This document shows positions 51,905 through 62,589 of a stretch of 64,000 bases of DNA, one piece after another. This stretch comes from Yponomeuta sedellus (lineage: Eukaryota > Arthropoda > Insecta > Lepidoptera > Yponomeutidae), in NCBI GenBank assembly GCA_934045075.1, contig OW203751.1, forward strand, positions 7,947,822-8,011,821, in the 5' to 3' direction. Below the pieces are notes generated by a model. The model did not search any database. It saw only the letters and a list, made by a program, of their open reading frames with translations, and was not told the origin of the DNA. The position numbers and the translations under genes are program-made. Numbering within the stretch: the first letter of the stretch is position 1; each line of letters opens with the position of its first letter.

Positions 51905-52150
51905 ATAGCACCAACCCAATTCTTCCCGCGGGTGTCGTAAAAGGCGACTAAGGGACACAAACCGGGGGGTGGGTAGCAGCGGCACGTGCAGTGCAATTCC
52001 ACCGAACTGCGATCCCCGACCCGCATGCCCAGCGTGGGGATTATGGGCATTACCCCCTATGATAGCACAACGTGGCCCTCTTTGCCCCTTCTTTAGGGGT
52101 ATGTCCAGCAGTGGACTAGAGTATAGCCTGACGATGACGATGATGACGAT
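51905..52150 (+). mobile_element. SINE with LINE-type 3' half, 5'-truncated
   Basis: ATAGCACCAACCCAATTCTT to GCCTGACGATGACGATGATG. Confidence 0.7.
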
Positions 52151-52377
52151 GATATGATTAGATTCCACGATTGCCTTCGACTGGTGAGGCCAAAGTTTGT
52201 ACGAGTAAACTCTAAAGGAGTCGTTTTAATGTTTCCACATGGACCACACGTCAAAGCTACAAGGTTACTTTGGTAGGACAGAACCCGCTGTAAGCCGCTT
52301 ACTCCTAATAGACATGTCACAGCGCTGATACAATCTGCTGATACACTATACTACGTTAATACAGAGTGCTCTACAAC

Positions 52378-52725
52378 CAACAACAACCTTAGCACTGGTT
52401 AGTGCATTAAAAATAAAAATAGTATAATAATGTGGGTACAGTGATATCATTCCGATGTAAAACCTAACTGCAAAGTAGGTAGTCGGGGCTGTAAGTGATG
52501 CAATATGCTTCAGCCAGATGTCGCTGCCTGTACGTAATACAGAGAATAGTGTAAAGAGGTTCGAAATTTCACTGGTGAGTCGCCCATTAGCTCAATTGTA
52601 AGAGCGCTGGCACGGATAGCCAGAGGTTGCGGATTCGAATCCCGGCATGGGTGGAGTTTTAGCCTCTAAATAGGTTTTTAAAATTTTCCTTAGCACGGGT
52701 TAGTGCATTAAAAATAAAGATAGTA
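52378..52725 (+). mobile_element. tRNA-like MITE with tail repeats at both ends
   Basis: Opens with a tail copy (GTTAGTGCATTAAAAATAAA), continues interior, TAGCTCAATTGTAAGAGCGC, B box GGATTCGAATCCC, tail again. Confidence 0.75.
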
Positions 52726-52744
52726 TAACCAACAACAAACAACA

Positions 52745-52890
52745 TTTACATACAGGCACATACATTGCTTCTGGCCTCGCACTCGGATACCCTGTGTCGT
52801 GGGAACCAGAAACAACGACATCTCAAACATGTAAACTTCCAAGACCTAGGGTTTTTTTTGTTCCCAGCCGGGATTTCAACCAACAAGCGA
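52745..52890 (-). mobile_element. tRNA-derived SINE (beta family), body
   Basis: CACTCGGATACCCTGTGTCG and ATCTCAAACATGTAAACTTC; head mostly lost. Confidence 0.6.
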
Positions 52891-52984
52891 TGAATCTCTC
52901 AAACTCTCATAATACCTTAGGCTCGGCGCAAACGGGCCACCGACATCCACCGGTGGCCAGCGACAGCGAATAATGATGATCGTA

Positions 52985-53190
52985 TCAACTCTTTGTATTT
53001 CTCTACCGGTGGGGCACGGGTCTCTTTCTGCATCGCAGCAAGGTTAGGCCATACTCCACCACGGGGGCCAAGTCCGGGTTGGTGGAGGATTGTAAGACAG
53101 TGGCGGGCCTTCCTGTCAGTAGTTATAATGCCGCCCCTAAGGCCTCTGTCATGGCCTAACGACTGCCATTACACGACAGCTGACACCAAC
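52985..53190 (-). mobile_element. 5S-derived SINE, 3' two-thirds
   Basis: GGGGCACGGGTCTCTTTCTG to CTGCCATTACACGACAGCTG. Confidence 0.65.
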
Positions 53191-53400
53191 AATCTTTTAG
53201 AGGTACAATAACGAATTAAATAATAGTATAAGGTAAGTAGTAAGGTAATGCCATCGTCATATCATTGTCATAATTATGAATATTTGTAGTTTTTGGCCTA
53301 CCTTGGCTAATTTGACCCACATTAGACGCACAAGTAGTAAATTAACCCCCTGTATCAGGCCCTGCGCCTTGACTATGTAACTTTTAACGTATTCATCTGT

Positions 53401-54405
53401 ATGCGCATACAATATGTAGATGTTGAACATTATAACTTCATCACAGGAGAAATTAAGAACATAAGGTCCACAAAAACCTACATAAGACAATCAATTCCTC
53501 AAGGTAGTGTGCTCGGATGTTTGCTTTTTTTGATCTACATCAATGATTTGCCTGAAATAATCAACATCCCGTGCACCCTATTTGCGGACGATATTTCGTT
53601 GGTTTTGCCCTGCCAAAATACCATTAAATTACCGGAACTCTTAGATAACAATCTATCAAAAATAACAAATTGGCTCACCGATCACAATCTTGAGTTAAAT
53701 TTCAATAAAACAAAGCTTCTGCATTTTCGACCTCATCAGAAACGTCCCTTTGAGATAGATTACTCATTCGATAAAACACCAATAGAAGTTGTAAACTCAT
53801 ATTGTCTTCTAGGAATCACAATAGACAGCCATCTTAACTGGAAAAATCATGTTAGGAAAGTGGCAAGTAAATTATCCAGCTTTGTATATGCACTAACAGA
53901 GCTAAAAAGAACAACGGACCTCAAAAGTGCAATGGGTGCTTACTTCGCTTACGCGCAGGCCTGGCTAATGTATGGTGTCGTACTCTGCGGAAACAGCACG
54001 GATGCTAAGAAACTGTTTATTTTCCAAAAAAAATGTATTCGAATACTCGCGAATATCGATGCAATGACAAGTTGTAGAAGCTATTTTATTAAATTTGAAA
54101 TTCTTACACTGACTTCATTATATGTTTCTGAAATGTGTACTTTTGTAAAAAACAATATTGACCTTCTCCCACAATATACACGCCCTAAAAACTTAACACC
54201 GCATAAGAGATTAGAAACGCCAACATCAAAATTACAATTAGTAAATTCTGGCCCCCATTCAATGGCTGCAAAAATATATAACCACATACCTGAATCAATC
54301 AAATCAAACGCAAGAACAAACGTTTTTAAGAACGCACTAAACAAATACTTACTGCAAAAGAGCTACTACTCGCTGAAGGAATTTTTCGATGACGATACCA
54401 CCTAA
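53401..54405 (+). CDS. 5'-truncated non-LTR retrotransposon reverse transcriptase (CR1/Jockey-like)
   Basis: 334 open codons. The RT hallmark SIPQGSVLGCLLFLIYINDL is followed by the catalytic LFADDISLVL at about residues 61-70. Then come NWLTDHNLELNFNKTKLLHF (thumb) and the usual C-terminal SYFIKFEILTLTSLYVSEM segment. Usual CR1/Jockey ORF2 is about 900-1000 aa, so the endonuclease and N-terminal RT are missing. The frame is intact to the stop, indicating recent loss. It ends in an (ATCTC)n tail. The first ~20 residues may be flanking sequence. Confidence 0.85.
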   Translation: MRIQYVDVEHYNFITGEIKNIRSTKTYIRQSIPQGSVLGCLLFLIYINDLPEIINIPCTLFADDISLVLPCQNTIKLPELLDNNLSKITNWLTDHNLELNFNKTKLLHFRPHQKRPFEIDYSFDKTPIEVVNSYCLLGITIDSHLNWKNHVRKVASKLSSFVYALTELKRTTDLKSAMGAYFAYAQAWLMYGVVLCGNSTDAKKLFIFQKKCIRILANIDAMTSCRSYFIKFEILTLTSLYVSEMCTFVKNNIDLLPQYTRPKNLTPHKRLETPTSKLQLVNSGPHSMAAKIYNHIPESIKSNARTNVFKNALNKYLLQKSYYSLKEFFDDDTT

Positions 54406-54696
54406 AGTTGTTACTAAAAGATTTATAAATTATTATGTTTTTATATTGAATGGAATAAAATAATAGCTGTACAAACTTACTAAATATTATAATGATTGTT
54501 GTGTTTAATAAGAGTCTATTAAAGAAAAGTTGTAATTATTTAAGTACTATGAACTAGTTATTTAAGTTAAGTACATAATGTTTCATTAACAAATTTATAT
54601 TGGCAGCGCCCTAGCAGGGTTCTTGTTTGATACTTTTACATAAACTTTATATAAGACATCTCATGTACAACAAGAAAGCTCAATAAATATCTTATC
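54406..54696 (+). other. 3' UTR of the truncated LINE
   Basis: Runs from the RT stop to AATAAATATCTTATC at 54681, then the pentamer array. Confidence 0.6.
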
Positions 54697-55140
54697 TTAT
54701 CTTATCTCATCTCATCTCATCTCATCTCATCTCATCTCATCTCATCTCATCTCATCTCATCTCATCTCATCTCATCTCATCTCATCTCATCTCATCTCAT
54801 CTCATCTCATCTCATCTCATCTCATCTCATCTCATCTCATCTCATCTCATCTCATCTCATCTCATCTCATCTCATCTCATCTCATCTCATCTCATCTCAT
54901 CTCATCTCATCTCATCTCATCTCATCTCATCTCATCTCATCTCATCTCATCTCATCTCATCTCATCTCATCTCATCTCATCTCATCTCATCTCATCTCAT
55001 CTCATCTCATCTCATCTCATCTCATCTCATCTCATCTCATCTCATCTCATCTCATCTCATCTCATCTCATCTCATCTCATCTCATCTCATCTCATCTCAT
55101 CTCATCTTATCTTATCTTATCTTATCTTATCTTATCTTAT
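54697..55140. repeat. (ATCTC)n array, ~85 units
   Basis: Starts as ATCTT, switches to ATCTC for over 400 bp, and returns to ATCTT for the last ~40 bp. It is the expanded 3' tail of the LINE upstream. Confidence 0.95.
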
Positions 55141-55144
55141 GCGA

Positions 55145-55480
55145 AAACGGAATGTTTACTTAGCTCCACCGTATAGATATGAGGCATAATGGGCATTGAT
55201 CAGGGAGGCATCGATTGTCGTAAAGTGAAAACCATTTCGAGGAATAGGGATACTGATTACTATTAGGAGTATAAATAGGTAAAATAAAAACGGATTATTA
55301 ATATTTATCGCAAAATAATGTTCACTTAATTTTTCTTTCAATGACGTCATCATTGGCTCTAAAGCGGTAGTTCCATTGCCTACGAATATTTAAAAAAAAT
55401 TCGTCAGCGACAAATTTTAAGCTACTCGAAATACTAATCCTGCGCAGACTAAGTCGCGGGAACCAGCTAGTTTTAAATAA
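55145..55480. repeat. Possible Helitron-like element tail
   Basis: Ends GACTAAGTCGCGGGAACCAG then CTAGT, as in the CTAGT-ended families here; the left end is undefined. Confidence 0.35.
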
Positions 55481-55712
55481 ATACTCTGTTGTATTGTTAT
55501 ATTGTTGTAGTGCGTAAAGGAATCGCTTACCAGGGAGAAGTTTGATATATGTTGGTAATTTGTAATTATCTATCTATCAATCTATCCAGTGTCTATTCAC
55601 GCCGAGAATAGTGTATATTAAGGCCGTGGTTGCTAAAAAATTAAGATGGATATAGCTGACGCTACCTACCCCAAAAGATTGCTATGATTTGGTTGCGACT
55701 AGTTTCTTGAAA

Positions 55713-55860
55713 TGAAAAGGTTTTATTCAAATAAACGAATTAATGAACGTTACAATTCAAACTAGGTGTCCATTTAAAAATCTAGAGCATTTTGGAGAAA
55801 AAATGGACAAAAAAACTCCAAACTTAGTCTTTTCAAAGTCCTTAACTAACATAGTTTACA
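55713..55860 (-). mobile_element. LINE 3' end (YLDDNDVW type), inverted
   Basis: AATGAAAAGGTTTTATTCAA and GGACAAAAAAACTCCAAACT match 21165-21300. Confidence 0.6.
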
Positions 55861-55879
55861 TAATTATTACTTTGGTTTC

Positions 55880-56140
55880 CACTGGTTTACAAGTCCACTG
55901 AAGTGGCAGTGGGCTGGTCACATCTGTCGCAGAACCGATGATCGTTGGAGCAGACGGGTTCTCGAATGGAGACCACGACTCGGCAAGCGTAGTGTAGGAC
56001 GCCCTCCGGCCAGATGGACCGACGACCTGAAAAAGGTGGCTGATGGTGACTGGATGGCGAAAACGGGAGAGCGGGTCTTGTGGCGCACCCTGGGGGAGGC
56101 TTATGTCCAGCAGTGGACTGCAATAGGCTGAAATGATGAT
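55880..56140 (+). pseudogene. LINE ORF C-terminus (WQWAGH...YVQQW type)
   Basis: Reads LKWQWAGHICRRTDDRWSRR, then RPRLGKRSVGRPPARWTDDL and ERVLWRTLGEAYVQQWTAIG before a stop and GATGATGA tail. This C-terminus is characteristic of an abundant insect non-LTR RT lineage. Only about 80 residues remain. A related copy begins at 63940. Confidence 0.75.
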
Positions 56141-56344
56141 GACAGGTCCGGTAAACAAAAGTCCGTTTTCAAAAGGACGGGAATTATTTAACCAATTCCT
56201 TGTTCCGTGTTTGTGGAATAAAGGAAGGCGGTGCACACGGCGGCCACTCCCAGTAGTAAAACGTATAATTTGGGGGACAAAAAACGCACTGGTGCCTCCG
56301 AAAACGACCCAACCATGAGTTGTAAGGGTTGTTGCAATGCATTG

Positions 56345-56405
56345 TACTCCGTAGAGGTAGGCAGAGAGTTTGGCCACTTGCCACGATCCTGATAGACCTC
56401 GTTTG
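56345..56405 (-). mobile_element. RTE-type LINE 3' fragment
   Basis: GGCCACTTGCCACGATCCTG is the inverse of the 36720 block. Confidence 0.5.
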
Positions 56406-56735
56406 ACATCAACCCTTTCTATGTCCTCACTGCTGGGGCACGGGTCTTTTCCTGCATCGCAGGAAGGTCAGGCCATACTCCACCACGGGGACCAAGTCCG
56501 GATTGGTGGTGGATTGTAAGACAGTGTCGGGCCTAACGGCTGCCATTACATGACACCCGGTACCAACAGTTTAACGTGCCTTGCGAAGCATTGAAGCGGA
56601 CGGAAAAAATGCCACTAACGGTAGTCACGGGACGTAAGCCATCCTGACCGCACCCGACCGCGCCTGTTGTTGCTCAACTCAAGTGATTCCAATCACTCGA
56701 TTCGGCTTGGCTACGAGCGCTTTCAAATATCATTT
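56405..56735 (-). mobile_element. 5S-derived SINE with internal deletion
   Basis: CTCACTGCTGGGGCACGGGT to CTTGGCTACGAGCGCTTTC; about 30 bp missing after GTGTCGGGCC. Confidence 0.7.
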
Positions 56736-57234
56736 AAAGCAACGCATGTACCTACCTGAGTTGCCTTAAATGTAGATTATTGCCTAGTTTAGACTAGCCT
56801 CTCTTGCCGAGCTAGAGATAAAGCCTATATTACAGCACCCCAAATCTCCAATGTGGGAAGGTAAAAAAATCTAAACAATATGTTTAATAAAGAAACAAGT
56901 CAACTAGACAAGAAATAAGTGAACGGACGAAGCCACAAAAAATCACTAGTGTGCAAATAAATTACTCTGCATCTCATGGTAACCTTCCAGCTGGGCGGAG
57001 CTCCAAGCTTCGTACTTTGAACTGGTTTCACACAATTACTTGTCGTTGAGTGTATGATCAGAAATAATTAACCTGGATTTTTGCTTTTCGTGGTTCGAGT
57101 GCCGTTCCGACAGTAATGTGTTTTGCAATAATTTATCTTCTTTCTCGGCCTCCACCTACATCTAACTAACTATTATATGAGCTCATGGTAACCTGTGGAA
57201 TTATTGTAGAAATAATAATAAACAAATAATAATA
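56736..57234. other. Unannotated stretch
   Basis: No gene or recognised repeat. Confidence 0.35.
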
Positions 57235-57475
57235 AAAAATAAATATTCATGGATATACTACACAGATCTCGTTAGCCCTATACTAAGTACAACTAAATGA
57301 CTTGTCTTACAGGTGCTAACTCGACTATAGATTTAATACAATAAATATATAGATAACATCCAAGACCCGAGACTAACTAGAAAAGGTCGCTTCCTAGTTT
57401 GACCCGGCCGGGGATCGAACCCGAAACCTTCCGTTTCACAGTCAGCGTTCCAATCCGCTGTGCTACCGAGGCCGT
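57235..57475 (-). mobile_element. tRNA-derived SINE (gamma family)
   Basis: Reverse strand: GGCCTCGGTAGCACAGCGG head with GGTTCGATCCCC; body as in 19350-19618. Confidence 0.75.
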
Positions 57476-57499
57476 CTCAAAGTAATTTAAAATTTAAAC

Positions 57500-57660
57500 G
57501 AAATCAAAGTAAGATAAGAATATTATTTTACACACCAGAAAATAATTACACAGACAACAGTTACAAAAAAAGAGGTACAATTGGGCGGCCTTATTACTGA
57601 TAGCAATTTTTACCAGGCAACTCTATACGAGAAAGAAAGTAAAAAGTGAAGTAAAATGAA
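57500..57660 (-). mobile_element. LINE 3' end, inverted
   Basis: AGTAAGATAAGAATATTATT and GTACAATTGGGCGGCCTTAT. Confidence 0.55.
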
Positions 57661-57744
57661 AGTTGAAAGTAGTAACACTTAATTCAAGTTTCCTCAGTAA
57701 ATAATTAATTTAATTTTCGATTAAATATTCGGCGATTAATTTTT

Positions 57745-58135
57745 ATATTATCTATAATATAATAATGAATCGCTAAATGTGTTGGTAAGCGCAAATCTCG
57801 AGAGCAGCTGAAGCTATTTCGCTAATTTTTTTTTAGAATATTCGTTGAAGTACAAGGATGGTTCATATGGAGAGAAAAATTAAAGAATCAACTGTTAGGC
57901 GGTACGAAGTTCGCTGGGTCAGCTCGTCTATAGAATAAAAATGAATCGCCGAATGTGTTGGTAAGCGCAAATATCAGGAGCAGCTCAATCGATTTCGCAA
58001 ATTCGTTTTATAGAATAATTCTTGAAGTACGAGGATGGTTCTTACGGAGAGAAAAATATAAAAAATTAAAGAATCGACAGCGAACTTCGCACCGCCTAAC
58101 AAGGCGGTGCGAAGTTCGCTGGCTCAGCTAGTTAT
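57745..58135 (+). mobile_element. Two tandem Helitron-like copies
   Basis: Each begins TCTATA..ATAATGAATCGC and ends GAAGTTCGCTGGGTCAGCT (57745-57925, 57926-58135). TC start and CTAG-T end fit Helitron termini; a 3' hairpin (AACTTCGC/GCGAAGTT) lies at 58082-58118. Confidence 0.55.
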
Positions 58136-58156
58136 TTATAAAACTTCTCTTCTTAT

Positions 58157-58320
58157 TCTTCAGGCTATATTAGTCCACTGCTGGACATAGCCCTCCCCTA
58201 ATGAGCGCCATAGCGCAAGGTTGTGCCATCATTGGGGGTAGTGCCCATAATCCCCACGCTGGGCATGTGACTTGGGGATCGCAGTTTGGTGGAGTTGTAC
58301 TGCAGGGGGCGCTGCAAAAA
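58157..58320 (-). mobile_element. SINE with LINE-type 3' half, truncated
   Basis: Reverse strand from GCGCCCCCTGCAGTACAAC to the CCTGAAGAATAAGAAG tail. Confidence 0.65.
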
Positions 58321-58324
58321 AAAA

Positions 58325-58555
58325 GTTTTACAACTCTACTACATTACCCCCGCAGTCACCAAGCGGCACTGAGCCCGCCCGGCCCGTCGCTGGTAACGTT
58401 CGTCGGTAGGTTTTTCGTCGGATGCCTGCGTGTAGTTTGCTGCATTTGGCCGGGCTGGATATTTTGGCGGTACCACGGAGCGGCGAAGGCGTGGAGTAAG
58501 CTACCACGTACTATCAGCTACAGTTGTGGTGCATCACATTTGTTTTTGTCTTTCA
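58325..58555. other. GC-rich orphan segment
   Basis: GAGCCCGCCCGGCCCGTCGC and CCGGGCTGGATATTTTGGCG stand out from AT-rich repeats on both sides. An A-run precedes it (58317-58325). No repeat family or gene recognised. Confidence 0.35.
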
Positions 58556-58925
58556 CTAGCTGACCCAGCGAACTTCGTACCGCCTAACAGTCGATTCTTT
58601 TTTTTTCTCCGTAAGAACTACGATGATGGTAGTTCAAAGAAAATTGTAAAAAAAGAATTAGAGAAATCGGTTCTGCTGCTCTCGAGATTTGCGCTTATGA
58701 ACACATTAAGCGATTCATTTTTATATTATAGACTAGCTGACCCAGCGAACTTCGTACCTTCTAACAGTCGATTCTTAAATGTTTTTTTAAATTTTGTCTC
58801 TGTAAGAACCATCCTCGTACTTCAAGGAATATTTAAAAAAGAATAAGCGGAATCGGTTCAGCTGCTCTCGAGGTTTGCGCTTACTAACACATTCGGGGAT
58901 TCATTTTTATATTATAGAAGATTAT
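58556..58925 (-). mobile_element. Two tandem inverted Helitron-like copies
   Basis: CTAGCTGACCCAGCGAACTT at 58557 and 58733; each ends in ATTCATTTTTATATTATAGA. Confidence 0.6.
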
Positions 58926-59079
58926 AATCGATGAAATATAGAGAATTATTTTACAAAAGCACAAAAAATACATCCAGAAACGCTTCTCAACATGTTTTCC
59001 GGAACAGAGACAAATATGAACACACACAAGAACTTTTAATTTTTTTGTGTTCTTGTGTAGAACACAAAAAAATTACTGT

Positions 59080-59330
59080 CGAGCAAACCACCCTGAGACA
59101 TGTTTTTCTTCGGTCCTGTCACTCCATAGGGCCTCAACTACAGATTTCCTCTTCTGACGGTGGTTCGCGGCAGCTTCCAAGTCAGGCCAGCTAGTGCCGA
59201 TCGACTTGGCCTCTAGGTCTATTATTGATTTAAGATCTTTTCCAGGTGGGTCTTTTGATACCTGAGACATATCCGAGCCAAAGGTTCCGCAGCCAAATAA
59301 CGCAGACATGGCAACCCCGCGATTTGGTTG
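59080..59330 (-). pseudogene. LINE ORF C-terminal remnant (probable)
   Basis: Reverse-strand peptide SIGTSWPDLEAAANHRQKRK SVVEAL then WSDRTEE resembles the ending of non-LTR RT proteins (W.DLE..A.DR..W...VEALC..R.EED). No catalytic motif present. Confidence 0.45.
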
Positions 59331-59344
59331 TAATACTGCTTTTT

Positions 59345-59590
59345 AGAAAACCTCTTTAGAGGCTAAAAATCCCACTCAAGCCGGGACTCGAACCCGCGAT
59401 CTAGCTAACCGTGCCAGCGCTCTTCAAACTGAGCTAATGGGCAAGTACCGGCATCAGTGAAATTTCGAACCTCTTTACAATACTCTCTGTATTACTTAGA
59501 TGCAGCGATATTCGGCTGAAGTAATTTGCATCACTTGCAGCCCCGAGTACCTACTTTGCAGTTAAGTTTTGCAACAAAAAGAATATAATC
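59345..59590 (-). mobile_element. tRNA-like MITE, inverted
   Basis: Inverse tail remnant, inverse B box (GGGACTCGAACCCGCG), interior, ending ACAAAAAGAATATA. Confidence 0.7.
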
Positions 59591-59929
59591 ATGTAATACT
59601 ACTCTTCCGCACTTACTCCAATACTACCATTCGTAGCTCGACGTCAGAGTCGAATTCACAGGGAACATTAACTGTTAATATTACACAGAAATATTTAGCG
59701 TACATTACATTCAACTAGTTATATAATTCCGTTGCCAATCTCGGTGTAGCGAGCGAAACTACACCCTATAGTAAAGTAATAAAGACCTAATTGAACCTGT
59801 CGTTTTTATCCGACTCATGAGGCAAAGAAGGGTTACGCTTTTAGTGTGTTTGTATGTGTTTGTTTGTAGCCACCCGCAAGTAATCGACTTGATTGCTTTT
59901 GACGTCTAACTTTTTAACTTTTGATCCCA

Positions 59930-60230
59930 AGATTTAGGCTGGCAAAGGTTAACACATCTTTCATGGGGCATTGTATTCTTTCTATAATAAAATACCTAAA
60001 GATATATTAAGTTTCACTGAAAGGCGGTTCGAAAATGTGTAAAGTACACTTTGTGCCTTATTTGGCACAAAGTGTACTTTGCACACTTTAATATGAAGGA
60101 TTATTTAGACGACAATGATGTCTGGAGTTAAAGCCAGTAGAATGCATGAGTTCTATGTTTTATAATAAATGTGTTTATAAACTCTGTTAATTAAGGACTT
60201 TGAAAAGACTAAGTTTAGATATTTTCATAG
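59930..60230 (+). mobile_element. LINE 3' end (YLDDNDVW type) with hairpin
   Basis: ATTATTTAGACGACAATGAT (DYLDDNDVW) preceded by a 22-bp-arm hairpin at 60036-60085 (AAAGTACACTTTGTGCC and inverse). Confidence 0.65.
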
Positions 60231-60242
60231 GAAGTCAACATA

Positions 60243-60600
60243 GAGGTGGCCTAGTCGAACCGAGTGATTGGAATCAATCACTTGGGTAAAGCAACAACAG
60301 GAGTGGTCAGGTGCAGGATGGGTAACCGTCCCGTGACTACAGCTAGTGGCATTTTTCCGAGCGCTTCCGTGCTTCGCAAGACACGTTAAGCCGTTGGTGC
60401 CAGCTATCATGTAATGGCAGACGTTAAGGCATGTCAGAGGCCTTATGGCCGGCTAGATAACTTCTGACAGTAAGGCCCGCCACTGTCTTACAATCCTTCA
60501 CCAATCCGGACTTGATCCCGTGGTGGAGTATGGCCTAACCTTTCTGCGATGCAGGAAGAGACCCGTGCCTCAGTAGTGGGGACATACAAGGGTTGATATC
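60243..60600 (+). mobile_element. 5S-derived SINE, reference copy
   Basis: The head CGAACCGAGTGATTGGAATC, TTGGGTAAAGCAACAACAGG and GGATGGGTAACCGTCCCGTG parallels insect 5S rRNA around its internal promoter (GTTAAGCAACATCGGGCGCG ... GGATGGGTGACCGC). The remainder is family-specific and ends GGGGACATACAAGGGTTGAT. Confidence 0.8.
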
Positions 60601-60989
60601 GTTATTCATTGTAACTTACGTCGAAAAAAAACATATACAAGAAATCGAATGAGAAGGCCCGCTGGCTGAGGTTGAAATCTCCACGGTGTAATCTAGGCCG
60701 TGTTATAGAACACTAGAACGTTTTAGCGGACGGGTTTTTCTTTTTACTATAAGGTTTAGTCTGAATCTCGCTGGAATCACTCGGACATTTTTATCGTCAG
60801 TTTTTCGGTACGGGAGGGAAAGAAAAACGCTTTTTTCGGAATCATTTAAAGTTGTTCAACAAGTAATGGCATTCCTCGCATTACTGTTTAAAACGTCGCC
60901 TCTCGTCATGGTGATTGTTTGAGTTGGCTTCCAAATGTGGACGATATTGTTAGCTATGAAGCTTTGTTCAATGCAGAAGATGAACATTA

Positions 60990-61175
60990 CATAACATGAA
61001 ATGACATGACATGATAAGACACGACACGACACGACACGACACGACACGACACGACACGACACGACACGACACGACACGGCACGGCACGACACGACACGGC
61101 ACGACACGGCACGACACGACACGACACGACACGACACGACACGGCACGACACGACACGACACGACATGACCATGA
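60990..61175. repeat. (ACGAC)n microsatellite with ACGGC variants
   Basis: About 35 pentamers. The SCRVVSCRVV reading frames here are artefacts. Confidence 0.95.
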
Positions 61176-61189
61176 CATGACATTTACAT

Positions 61190-61372
61190 ACAAGTACTTA
61201 CATTGCTTCTGGCCCCACACTAGGATACCCCGTGTCGTGGGAACCAGAAACAACGACATCACAAACATGTAAACATCCAATACCTGGGGTTTTTTGTCCC
61301 CAGCCGAGGTTCGAACCCGGGACCACATGCAAGTTAGCCAGATGCGTTACCGCTGCGCCACAGAGGCCGTCG
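61190..61372 (-). mobile_element. tRNA-derived SINE (beta family)
   Basis: Reverse head CGGCCTCTGTGGCGCAGCGG, B box GGGTTCGAACCTC, A-run, body to TACAAGTACTTAC-like end. Confidence 0.75.
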
Positions 61373-61756
61373 CAACGAACAAAACGAACTTACAAAATAT
61401 TATTATACATAACATTAATTTCTACATTGCAATTTCAGGCGCTGTGAACGTGAGTAATGTGAACACCCGCGACGCTCAGATTTCGTCACGATGTTTTCCT
61501 TCACGTTAACGTTTGTCATTAAGAAATTGGCATAGTATTATTTTAAATTCTTGGGTAACCCAATAATTTAAAAGAACGCCCAAGTTGGGTTGGTGCTTAC
61601 TTTGGCCAAAGGTTAAGCCTAGCCATACAGCGAGTCAATGCCTTCTTGGTACTCTGCCGCCCGGCAGCAATCTGACTGAAATATTTTATTTGAATTACAA
61701 AATAGGTTTCAGGTTTAGTTTTGTTTCAGACAACTATTAGTCCATATTTACATTTT

Positions 61757-61925
61757 GTCAGAGGCCTTATACGCGGCTTGATAACTTCTGACAGTAATGC
61801 CCGCCAATGTCTGACAATCCTCCACCAACCCGGACTTGTCCCCCGTGGTGGAGTATGGCCTACAATTCCTGCGATGCAGGAAGAGACCCGTGCCCCAGCA
61901 GTGGGGACATACAGGGGTTGATAAC
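61757..61925 (+). mobile_element. 5S-derived SINE, 3' half
   Basis: GTCAGAGGCCTTATACGCGG to GGGGACATACAGGGGTTGAT. Confidence 0.65.
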
Positions 61926-62249
61926 GATTTGCATTTTAAATTATAATATTGCCTCTCCTATACATTTAAATCTTACTGTAATTATTAGTATAATTCTTAA
62001 AATGTATAAGTTCACCATAGGAATAAGCATGAGATTGAATCCGAGTTCTTAGGATGTTAGCTAAGCGTTTGTCCAGGCGCTCCTAAACTACCGATCGATC
62101 TGGAGATAAAAAGGCAATAATACGTTGTGTTATTAATTGTATTGGTTAAGTTATGACATTTTTACCAAATGCCACACGAGATTTTCTGAAGTTAACAAAT
62201 GAACTACCAGACTATACTGTGCTCCAGTTAAATGAACACTTATATAAAC

Positions 62250-62415
62250 ACGTCGTTAAGCCAGTTCAGAGGCCTTAGAGCGGCTTGAAAACTTCTGACA
62301 GTAAGACCAGCCAGCCACTAGTCTTGCGAGCCTCCACCAATCCGGACATGGCCCCCGTGGTGGTGTATGGCTTATACCTTCCTCAGGGAAGAGACCCGTG
62401 CCCCTCGGTGGCATA
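62250..62415 (+). mobile_element. 5S-derived SINE, subfamily 2, 3' half
   Basis: TCGTTAAGCCAGTTCAGAGG to CCGTGCCCCTCGGTGG. Confidence 0.6.
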
Positions 62416-62540
62416 AAAAAAGAACCCCAGGTCTTTGATGTTTACATGTTTGTGATGTCACTGTTTCGGGTTCACACGACACAGGGTATCCTAGTGTGGG
62501 GCCAGAAGCAATGTATGTGCCTGTATGTAATGTCAAAATA
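62415..62540 (+). mobile_element. tRNA-derived SINE (beta family), body only
   Basis: AAAAAAAGAACCCCAGGTCT to AAGCAATGTATGTGCCTGTA; the tRNA head is missing. Confidence 0.65.
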
Positions 62541-62589
62541 ACATTTATTAGTCATCAAATCATGAAATTTTCTTTTAAATTGTTTTTAC

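Noticed and set aside
55856..56377. 173-codon reverse-strand ORF
   Set aside because: Antisense to the LINE C-terminus that reads correctly on the forward strand.
60250..60345. Candidate 5S rRNA gene
   Set aside because: Only the internal promoter region resembles 5S; the rest diverges and the unit is dispersed.
60856..61328. Cys-rich ORFs reading SCRVVSCRVV
   Set aside because: Translation of the (ACGAC)n pentamer array.
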